Assembly: GCA_021773095.1 (NCBI GenBank)
Contig: JAJFKR010000028.1
Coordinates: 154,905 to 218,904, forward strand
Direction of reading: 5' to 3'
Length of the DNA stretch: 64,000 nucleotides
From: Woeseiaceae bacterium
GTDB lineage: Bacteria; Pseudomonadota; Gammaproteobacteria; Steroidobacterales; Woeseiaceae
The position numbers and the translations under genes were made by a program. Positions 56,727 to 64,000 of the stretch are shown here, piece by piece; the first letter of the stretch is position 1, and each line of letters opens with the position of its first letter. A model generated the notes under the pieces. It was not told where the DNA came from and did no database searches. It worked only from the letters and a program-made list of their open reading frames with translations.

Positions 56727-57829
56727 TCGTTGCGCATCTCCGGAAACAGGCTGAGGAGCCCCCCTTCACTGGCATCACAGATACCGCGTTCGGTGATCAA
56801 CCCGGTTATGAGGCGCGCCGGTGTTACGTCGAACGCGTAATTACTGACGGGCGTATCTATCGCTGCCGTGCGGACGCAAAATTTCTTACCATCACGGATG
56901 CCGAAAATGTCGGTCACTTCAGCAGGATCACGTTCCTCAATCGGTATTTCAACGATGCCATCCCGTCTACCCCAGTCAATTGTCGTGGAGGGCAGTGCTA
57001 CGTAAAACGGTATGTTGTTATCGACTGCCGCAAGCGCTTTCAGGTAGGTCCCAATTTTGTTGGCAACGTCTCCGCAACGCGTCGTTCGGTCGGTCCCCGT
57101 AATGACGAGATCAACCATCTCATGTTGCATTAGATGTCCGCCGGCGTTGTCGACGATCAGTGTATGTGGAACCTGATTGGCGGCGAGCTCCCAGGCGGTG
57201 AGCTGTGACCCCTGATTGCGCGGACGAGTTTCGTCGACCCAGACATGTACGTCGATCCCTTTTTGGTGAGCGAAGTAGATCGGTGCTGTTGCAGTACCCC
57301 AGTTGACCGCTGCGAGCGACCCGGCGTTGCAGTGCGTCAGGATATTGACAGGTGCGTTGTTTTTTTCTACAGCGATTTCCTCGATCAAGCGCAGACCCTG
57401 CTCGCCGATGCCACGACTGATCTCGACGTCTTCGTTGCAGATGTTTTCGGCCTCAAGGCGAGTCAAAGCGGCCAGATCTTCACCGCTGGATGCCGCACTG
57501 ATCGCGGTCAGCACACGTTTGATAGCCCAGCGCAGATTAATGGCTGTCGGCCGTGTTTGCTGCAAGGCAATGGCCGCAGTGTGTATCTCGGCTTCAGGGT
57601 CGCTCGTCTGCAGCGATGCGAGGTACAGACTCCAGGCCGCGGTGGCACCAATTAACGGCGCACCGCGCACGCACATGTCCGCGATCGCGACGACACCGTC
57701 CTGCCAGCTTCTGAGCTCGTGTATGCAATAGTCGTGTGGCAGAAGGCGCTGATCGATGACCTGTACGACAGACTCGTCGTCCGTGCAGAGCCAGATGGTG
57801 CGGAAATCCTCGGCATTGTCCGGGAGCAT
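56723..57829 (-). CDS. mtnA: S-methyl-5-thioribose-1-phosphate isomerase
   Basis: IADMCVRGAPLIGATAAWSLYL; ILTHCNAGSLAAVNWGTATAPIYFAHQKGIDVHVWVDETRPRNQGSQLTAWEL; ITGTDRTTRCGDVANKIGTYLKAL. Confidence 0.93.
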   Translation of the reverse strand: MLPDNAEDFRTIWLCTDDESVVQVIDQRLLPHDYCIHELRSWQDGVVAIADMCVRGAPLIGATAAWSLYLASLQTSDPEAEIHTAAIALQQTRPTAINLRWAIKRVLTAISAASSGEDLAALTRLEAENICNEDVEISRGIGEQGLRLIEEIAVEKNNAPVNILTHCNAGSLAAVNWGTATAPIYFAHQKGIDVHVWVDETRPRNQGSQLTAWELAANQVPHTLIVDNAGGHLMQHEMVDLVITGTDRTTRCGDVANKIGTYLKALAAVDNNIPFYVALPSTTIDWGRRDGIVEIPIEERDPAEVTDIFGIRDGKKFCVRTAAIDTPVSNYAFDVTPARLITGLITERGICDASEGGLLSLFPEMRNE

Positions 57830-57839
57830 GGTTTCGCGC

Positions 57840-58736
57840 TCAGCCTTCCAATCCAGCGGCCAGGCGCGCCGAGCGCAGTGTGTTTGCCATAAGCATTGTG
57901 ATCGTCATTGGACCAACGCCGCCCGGCACCGGCGTTACGGCAGCAGCAACGGTGGCAACGTCGTCAAAATCAACATCGCCAGTCAACCCCATTTTGGCCT
58001 CACCATCGACTATTTTCTCAACACGATTGATGCCAACGTCGATGATGATGGCACCCGGCTTGACCCAGTCAGCCTTAACCATATTTGGACGCCCGACGGC
58101 AGCAATGATGATGTCTGCTCCTGCAACTACCCGTGGCAAGTCTTTCGTACGGCTGTGCGTGATGGTCACTGTTGCATTAACTTGCAACAGCAGAGCGGCC
58201 ATCGGTTTGCCGACGATATTGGAGCGGCCGATAACCACAGCATTCATTCCGGACAGGTCCCTGCCGAGTTCGTCTTCAATCATAAGCATGCAGCCGGCGG
58301 GCGTGCAGGGCACGAATGCGTCGGCTGTATGGCCCGCAGTCAGCTTGCCAATATTCACGAAATGAAATCCGTCGACATCTTTTGATGGAACTACTGCCTG
58401 CGTGATGGCTTGCTCATCCAAATGATCGGGCAAGGGCAACTGCACGAGAATTCCGTGTATTGAATCGTCGTGATTCAGTTCATCAATCAATTGCAGCACG
58501 TCCTGCTGTGACACGTCGGCTGCGAGCGTGTGTTGAATTGAATTAAAGCCGCAAGACTCCGCGGTACGTTTCTTATTACGCACGTAAACCTGGCTGGCGG
58601 GGTCTTCGCCGATGATGACGACCGCAAGCCCTGGAGTGATGCCATGATCGACCAGCAGCGTTGCTGTGTCTTTGGTGATCGACTCTGCGATTTGTGCGGC
58701 CTTTGCTTTACCGTCAATTCTTTTTGCAAGCGTCAT
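57840..58736 (-). CDS. folD: Bifunctional methylenetetrahydrofolate dehydrogenase/cyclohydrolase
   Basis: [67 protein letters not shown]. Confidence 0.95.
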   Translation of the reverse strand: MTLAKRIDGKAKAAQIAESITKDTATLLVDHGITPGLAVVIIGEDPASQVYVRNKKRTAESCGFNSIQHTLAADVSQQDVLQLIDELNHDDSIHGILVQLPLPDHLDEQAITQAVVPSKDVDGFHFVNIGKLTAGHTADAFVPCTPAGCMLMIEDELGRDLSGMNAVVIGRSNIVGKPMAALLLQVNATVTITHSRTKDLPRVVAGADIIIAAVGRPNMVKADWVKPGAIIIDVGINRVEKIVDGEAKMGLTGDVDFDDVATVAAAVTPVPGGVGPMTITMLMANTLRSARLAAGLEG

Positions 58737-58938
58737 TATTCAATAATCCCTGGAGTTTTGAGAAACCGGCGATTACCGGCGGACGCATGGTAACGCTGTG
58801 ACGAGCGGGTTGCTACCAGGGAACAGCGCAAACGGGTGACCAGCGCTCTTCTCGCCGCGCGACCCGGCCGCCGGGTCGATCGAATATTCGTACGAGAACC
58901 CGATTGCGCCGCAATGGCAGCTGCCTGTGAACAGGTTT

Positions 58939-59688
58939 TCAGTCACGGCCACACCGTTTCATCAGGCCGTACAGAAGGCTGGCCGGGGCGAGGGAAGCAA
59001 GCAAGTGTTTTAAGGAATGGCCACTCATCACAGAGCCGAAGTCGTACAGATTGCCGTCGAGCTGCTCGGCGATTTTCGCAGCGACGTAAAAACCGATCAT
59101 CCACCAAATATAACGACCGAGATCGCTACGCGTCCGATAGAGCAAAATGATCAATGGAATAAGCAGCATCGGTAGAAACTGAACGATTGCGTAGGGCCGC
59201 AGGTCGCCGGCACCGATTGATTCGGTATAAGCCCAGTAGGCGACAGAACCGATACCCACCAGCAATAAGGGCACTAATAATTTCTGGCCGAGCTGTGGCG
59301 AGAAATACTCGGAAGTAACGAGTGACACCAGACTCATGAAGCCGATCGTCATCGGCAGCCTGTCCCAGACCAGGGTGTCGTTATTGGGCTCAAGATGAAA
59401 ATAACCGGAGCCAAAAGCAGTTAACGCAATACCGAGGAAAAACACGTTCCACGCGAGCTTCGTTGCTGGCGTTACTGATTCTTCGTTCGTGGCGATGACC
59501 CGCCACCCCAGAACGCCGACGACCAAAAATGGCAGATTTGACATGACGTTTAGAAAATTCGGAATGCCGGCTATTGATCGTCGATCAGCGAACAGATGAT
59601 AGAGTGGGTCTTGCGCAACAGGATCGGCCATTGCCACAACAACGATGACGGTGAGCGCTACGACCCACAGCAGAGCAGCCCGCATCAT
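58939..59688 (-). CDS. Ceramidase-like (CREST superfamily) membrane protein
   Basis: Multi-TM; GIPNFLNVMSNLPFLVVGVLG; GSGYFHLEPNNDTLVWDRLPMTIGFMSL. Confidence 0.8.
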   Translation of the reverse strand: MMRAALLWVVALTVIVVVAMADPVAQDPLYHLFADRRSIAGIPNFLNVMSNLPFLVVGVLGWRVIATNEESVTPATKLAWNVFFLGIALTAFGSGYFHLEPNNDTLVWDRLPMTIGFMSLVSLVTSEYFSPQLGQKLLVPLLLVGIGSVAYWAYTESIGAGDLRPYAIVQFLPMLLIPLIILLYRTRSDLGRYIWWMIGFYVAAKIAEQLDGNLYDFGSVMSGHSLKHLLASLAPASLLYGLMKRCGRD

Positions 59689-60011
59689 TCCTCATTTCCC
59701 TTTGGGCCGTAAAAAATCACCCAAGTGCCGAGGTCATCGCTAAAGTCGACGAAACGGTGTTCTACGCCTGCAGCGACGAACAGCGCGTCACCTGGTACAA
59801 ACGCGACCCTTTCATCGCCGCGGATGAGTGTGCCAGTGCCTGTTTGCACAATATAGATTTCATCCTGTTCGTGAGGTGACTGTCTATCAGGCTCTGTTGG
59901 TCGGTAATAGCCGAGTTGCATCCTGCCATTCTCGAGCACGACACCATAGAGTCCGTCGGCCGATTCTTGCACAGCTTGCAGCGCCGTTCGCAATGTCGTT
60001 CCATCAGTCAT
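59685..60011 (-). CDS. Cupin domain-containing protein
   Basis: YRPTEPDRQSPHEQDEIYIVQTGTGTLIRGDERVAFVPGDALFVAAGVEHRFVDFSDD. Confidence 0.88.
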   Translation of the reverse strand: MTDGTTLRTALQAVQESADGLYGVVLENGRMQLGYYRPTEPDRQSPHEQDEIYIVQTGTGTLIRGDERVAFVPGDALFVAAGVEHRFVDFSDDLGTWVIFYGPKGNEE

Positions 60012-60056
60012 CTGATAACCGTATCGCGATTCAGGCTAAAATACAGCCCCTGACCA

Positions 60057-60971
60057 TTGCTATGGAACACTGTGAAAGCGTTTTTTCGAAATCTCCGTGG
60101 GGTCGCCTTCTTCGGCGGGTTTACGATCAATACGATCATCTGGTTCATACCGATATTGTTGTTCGCGGGATTGAAGCTGGTGTTGCCGATTCCCGCTCTA
60201 CGGCGTGCGATTACACGAGTCTTGATGGCAATGGGAGAGAACTGGATTAGTACGAACTGGCTGATGATGAGACATGCCGGGTCATTTCATCTTGAAAGTC
60301 GCGGGCTGGAAGGACTGCGTCGTGACGGATGGTACCTCGTCATATCAAACCACCAGACGTGGGTCGACATAGTCGTTTTACAGGCGGTATTGAATCGCCA
60401 AATCCCGTTTCTGAAGTTTTTCATCAAGCAGGAGCTCATCTGGTTTCCGTTGTTAGGGATCGCATGGTGGGCACTGGATATGCCGTTCATGAAGCGATAT
60501 ACGCCGTCCTACCTGGCGAGGAATCCACACATGAAAGGTAAGGATCTTGAAACGACGCGCCACGCGTGCGAGAAGTTTCGCGATACACCCACGTCCGTGA
60601 TCAACTTCATCGAAGGAACACGTTTTTCAGAGCAAAAGCGTTTGGATCGCAAATCTCCCTACAAACATCTCTTGCAACCGCGTGCCGGCGGTCTTGCAGT
60701 TGCGCTGTCGTCAATGGGTGAACTGTTCGAAAGCGTCGTCGATGTCACGATGATTTATCCGGACGGCGCAACAAGTTTTTGGGATATGTGTTGTGGCCGC
60801 CATGTGAACGTAATTGTCGAGGTGCGCGAGCGGGAACTCGAAGACTGGTTGGTAAAGGGCAATTATGAAACCGATCGCGAGTTTAGAAAGCAGGTACATT
60901 CGTGGTTAGGCGAAATATGGGCACAAAAAGATGAGATACTCGATGAAACGAGGGATTCTCATGGTAGATAG
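60057..60971 (+). CDS. 1-acyl-sn-glycerol-3-phosphate acyltransferase-like protein (YihG type; start uncertain)
   Basis: VISNHQTWVDIVVLQ (HX4D variant); NFIEGTRFSEQKR; long N-terminal TM. Confidence 0.85.
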   Translation: MLWNTVKAFFRNLRGVAFFGGFTINTIIWFIPILLFAGLKLVLPIPALRRAITRVLMAMGENWISTNWLMMRHAGSFHLESRGLEGLRRDGWYLVISNHQTWVDIVVLQAVLNRQIPFLKFFIKQELIWFPLLGIAWWALDMPFMKRYTPSYLARNPHMKGKDLETTRHACEKFRDTPTSVINFIEGTRFSEQKRLDRKSPYKHLLQPRAGGLAVALSSMGELFESVVDVTMIYPDGATSFWDMCCGRHVNVIVEVRERELEDWLVKGNYETDREFRKQVHSWLGEIWAQKDEILDETRDSHGR

Positions 60972-61332
60972 CCGGCAATACGATACCGTCGCGTTCGATG
61001 TGCGTGACAATACGACCATGTTGTTTTTTGCAAAAACGACAGGAGAAGGCGACATTTCGGACTACCTGTTGCTCATGCGTACCGTCGATGAAGAATTCGA
61101 CGAATCAATTTACATTGAGATTAATGAGCAGCAATTTGGTGGCCATAATTTGATTCGCGAAGCAGCGTTGACAGGAAATGTTCTGACATTGCGTTTGTTC
61201 GAACCGGCTGAGGAACTTGATGGAACATCCGATATCGTATTGACCTGGGCCGACACGATGGAAAATCTTGAAAGCATCGAAGCAGGTGCGTTTCGTGTGT
61301 TTGGTGATACGCTGGTGGGTGGCAACGCCTGA
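60961..61332 (+). CDS. Protein of unknown function
   Basis: MVDSRQYDTVAFDVRDNTTMLFFAKTTGEGDISDYLLLMRTVDEEFDESIYIEIN...; overlaps acyltransferase stop. Confidence 0.55.
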   Translation: MVDSRQYDTVAFDVRDNTTMLFFAKTTGEGDISDYLLLMRTVDEEFDESIYIEINEQQFGGHNLIREAALTGNVLTLRLFEPAEELDGTSDIVLTWADTMENLESIEAGAFRVFGDTLVGGNA

Positions 61333-61337
61333 GAGCG

Positions 61338-61685
61338 ATGCCGCAAATTCGACCCGATAGTGAGCGCTGTGACGAGGACCGGCCAGCGAACACTGAATAC
61401 AGCGTCTACATCGTACGCTGTGCCGACAACACCTACTACACAGGAATTGCCGCGGACGTCACCCGACGCATCATAGAGCATGGCAGTAGTCCTCGTGGAG
61501 CGAAGTACCTCAAAGGCCGTGGACCGTTGCAGCTGGTTTACACGGCGGTGGTCGGCAACCGATCCAGCGCGTTGCAAATCGAGTATCGGATCAAGCAACT
61601 GAAGCGCAGCGACAAAGAAGCACTCATCGATGGCCGGGTGACATTGCAGGGTCTCGGCAAAGATCAGGATTCGGAAGCGGGTTGA
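61338..61685 (+). CDS. GIY-YIG nuclease family protein
   Basis: YSVYIVRCADNTYYTGIAADVTRRIIEHGSSPRGAKYLKGRGPLQLVY. Confidence 0.9.
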   Translation: MPQIRPDSERCDEDRPANTEYSVYIVRCADNTYYTGIAADVTRRIIEHGSSPRGAKYLKGRGPLQLVYTAVVGNRSSALQIEYRIKQLKRSDKEALIDGRVTLQGLGKDQDSEAG

Positions 61686-62692
61686 GAAAATATGGCAATG
61701 GGTTTGCCGAACTCCGGCATGAATAACGACGTGTCGCTGTCCCAGCGGCGTCTGAATTCTTCCAGCCATTCTGCTGTCGTTTCAAAGTTATCGATGAATT
61801 TCGGCGGCAGTACGACTTCGCCAAACGGTTGCGTAAAATCATCGAAGTGAATGGGATAGACGCTGTGACTACCAGTCGCCGTGACCGTGTGTTGCCAGTA
61901 TAGCTCGGCGTAGTTTCGGCCCAGAGAATTCAACTGCGAAACTCCCAGGAAGACAACATCGGCGGCGATGTCCTGCAACCTGTATTTCCTGTAGGCCGCA
62001 CTTCCCTGAATCAGAGCTGTGCCCTGCGGGTGTTCGATGATAACGGTGAAGCTACCGCCCATGCGCCAGGCCGAAATCGGTTGCGGTGGCGACAACGGCT
62101 CTGCAATGACTCCATCAAGCGGTACGGAACCTCTCCATCCAATGGGCGCATGGCCGACCGGTCGCAACGTGACTCGAAAGTTACCGAATTCAAAACTATC
62201 GTCGGGGCCAACAACCGTAATCTGATCTTCCGGCACGCCAGCTCCGCGTGCTACCTGCGCGGTCGACTCGGAACCCAGTATCGAGGCACTTGATCGATTT
62301 GCTATCGCGCCGACGTCCATTACGTGGTCGAAGTGACTGTGCACTGGAATGATTGCGGCGAGGCGTCGCATACGGAATTCATTCATAGCATAGTTGATTT
62401 TCGGTGCGTCGTTATCGACGGGCAGGCGCAGCAGGATATCGGCGACCGTTGGTCGGGAGAAAAATCCGTCTATGAGTATTTGCGTTTCGCCGTCGTCAAA
62501 TAGCAGTGTCGTAACACCCAGCCACGTTACTGTGACGGCGTCGGAATTTGCGGCCGACGCGATCGATGGTGCCGGCCAGTCGATAAGCCCGAGGCTGGGA
62601 CGGTCACGCCACAGCAGTACCAGGGCAATACTGACCACCACCAGAAAGACGATGACAGTCAGGGCGGCACGCTTGGCATACGTAAGCCACAC
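61664..62692 (-). CDS. MBL-fold metallo-hydrolase (membrane-anchored)
   Basis: VTWLGVTTLLFDDGETQILIDGFFSRP; IIPVHSHFDHVMDVGAIANRS. Confidence 0.88.
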   Translation of the reverse strand: MWLTYAKRAALTVIVFLVVVSIALVLLWRDRPSLGLIDWPAPSIASAANSDAVTVTWLGVTTLLFDDGETQILIDGFFSRPTVADILLRLPVDNDAPKINYAMNEFRMRRLAAIIPVHSHFDHVMDVGAIANRSSASILGSESTAQVARGAGVPEDQITVVGPDDSFEFGNFRVTLRPVGHAPIGWRGSVPLDGVIAEPLSPPQPISAWRMGGSFTVIIEHPQGTALIQGSAAYRKYRLQDIAADVVFLGVSQLNSLGRNYAELYWQHTVTATGSHSVYPIHFDDFTQPFGEVVLPPKFIDNFETTAEWLEEFRRRWDSDTSLFMPEFGKPIAIFSQPASES

Positions 62693-62694
62693 AG

Positions 62695-63912
62695 CTACTG
62701 GCCTACAGCTATTCTCGCAAGGTGACCAGTCAGCGGTGCCAGGTAGTTACCGAGTGCATAACCGAGCAAGGCCAGCAATATAGAAGCCGGTACAAGGTTT
62801 GGCCGGTGATGCGCGGCTACGATCGGCGCTGACGCAGCGGCGCCAATATTTGCAGCCGATGCGATCGCGACGCTGTGTACGTCGACGCGGAATATCCAGG
62901 CGCCGGCGAGCATGAACAGGCCGTGAATGAATATCCAAATAAATGCACCGAGCACGAAAGCTGGCGCATCTACCAGACCTGATACCTCGGCCCTCGCACC
63001 CATGCCGGCGACGAAAACGTACACCAGCGCGGTGCCGATCGCAGTCGAATTGGGCAACTCTGAAACCTTTGTCGTTGACAACAGCAAAGCCAGGGTTGTG
63101 ACAAGTAGAATTCGCGTTGTTGCCTCGGAGAAAATCCCCGAGATCCCCGGGATCGTGTCTGCAATCCACGATGCGATCGGAGGCGCGAAGCCATGACCAA
63201 TTGCTGCAACGCCGAATACCACGGCAGCAAGGTAAAGATACTGTTGCATGCTGGGTGCGAGATCGTCTTCGACGTGCATCTCGGCTGCTGCATCCATCGC
63301 TGCGAGACGGTCTGCGGGAACCCGTGCCCACTTGTTGAATTTTTCCGCATAATCACGGGACATGAGCAGCAGCGGTAGCCATACGATATAAATTATATTG
63401 TCAGCGACGACTGCGAGTCCGAGCTGAGCTTCGGAGGCATCGAGCATTTCTTTGGTCGCCAGCATGTTTGCTGTGCCGCCAATCCAGCTACCGGCGAGGG
63501 CGCCAAAGCCCTTCCAGGAATCCTCGGGTAACCAGCCATGCACAATGACGTAAGCGACGACACCGCCCACCATAACGCCCAAGGTGCCCATGAGCATCAC
63601 GAGCACGCCCTTGCCGAGCACCTTAACGACGGCAGGGACGTTTACCTTGATCAGCATCAATACGATGAACACGGGGAGGACGAACTGGCTCAGGCCGGAA
63701 TAAATAATCGAACTGTTGGGGATGACGTTATGCCCGGCCACCGTCAAATTGCTCAAAAAAACCGGCGTCGCGTAGATAAATAGCAACGGTGGCACGTAGT
63801 TGAATAGTTTTGCCTCGCTGACCTGCGCCAGCAAAAAGAAAAACGCTGCGACTATACAGAGAACTGCAAGTACGCCGATCGGTGAAGAAATCAGAACCTG
63901 GGTGGTTTCCAT
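62695..63912 (-). CDS. DUF819 family membrane protein
   Basis: 405 aa, multi-TM; LFNYVPPLLFIYATPVFLSNL; GSWIGGTANMLATKEMLDASE; SAANIGAAASAPIVAAHHRPNLVPASILLALLGYALGNYLA. Confidence 0.88.
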   Translation of the reverse strand: METTQVLISSPIGVLAVLCIVAAFFFLLAQVSEAKLFNYVPPLLFIYATPVFLSNLTVAGHNVIPNSSIIYSGLSQFVLPVFIVLMLIKVNVPAVVKVLGKGVLVMLMGTLGVMVGGVVAYVIVHGWLPEDSWKGFGALAGSWIGGTANMLATKEMLDASEAQLGLAVVADNIIYIVWLPLLLMSRDYAEKFNKWARVPADRLAAMDAAAEMHVEDDLAPSMQQYLYLAAVVFGVAAIGHGFAPPIASWIADTIPGISGIFSEATTRILLVTTLALLLSTTKVSELPNSTAIGTALVYVFVAGMGARAEVSGLVDAPAFVLGAFIWIFIHGLFMLAGAWIFRVDVHSVAIASAANIGAAASAPIVAAHHRPNLVPASILLALLGYALGNYLAPLTGHLARIAVGQ

Positions 63913-64000
63913 TCGCGATGCCTCAACATTGATGTTGCGGCTGAGTATAAATCATCGGCGGTGCCGCCGCGCATCGACGTGTGCTAGCTGAAACCCAGTT

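Noticed and set aside
58737-58938. 200-nt gap upstream of folD with GACCCGG-CCG-CCGGGTC hairpin and CGAATATTCG palindrome, considered as tRNA or 6S RNA
   Set aside because: No cloverleaf with T-arm/acceptor pairing and no recognisable 6S-like pattern; a structured RNA cannot be supported without covariance data.

Overview
This 64 kb window looks like ordinary, gene-dense chromosome from a gammaproteobacterium-like organism. The taxon is a low-confidence inference. I see no rRNA, tRNA, CRISPR array, transposase or phage module. Main loci, in order: a partial HMG-CoA synthase; a FadE-type acyl-CoA dehydrogenase with a histone-H1-like Lys/Ala tail; mdh; an ECF sigma/anti-sigma pair; a GntR(YtrA-like)-ABC transporter operon; a complete psp locus (pspF divergent from pspA, two PspC proteins and a PspB-like protein) with a clear sigma54 promoter; a HAMP-PAS-GGDEF-EAL protein; bactofilin; gshA; a pair of related membrane-anchored unknown proteins; a ferredoxin-reductase-like FAD protein; an SLC13/RCK transporter; a UvrD-type helicase preceded by a near-consensus LexA box; ilvA; dihydroorotase; a three-gene 2-oxoacid:acceptor oxidoreductase cluster with a GltD-like electron-transfer subunit; an RnfD-like/DUF2330 pair; a second ECF sigma locus; a cysteine-desulfurase-like protein; TerB; an EamA pseudogene remnant; a GlyGly-CTERM-like protein; a double-adaptor/double-pump RND operon; mtnA plus a class II aldolase; folD; and assorted metabolic genes. 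The two most interesting signals are not in the ORF track. (1) At about 39250-39407 on the minus strand there is an unannotated 26-codon ORF. It has a 14-nt Shine-Dalgarno match (AAAGGAGGTGATCC), a 3' element just after the stop codon that is complementary to that SD, and a terminator. (2) A near-identical palindromic operator overlaps the -10 element of two promoters 42 kb apart, one for the GntR/ABC operon (7360-7381) and one for the RND operon (49631-49652). This suggests a shared regulon.
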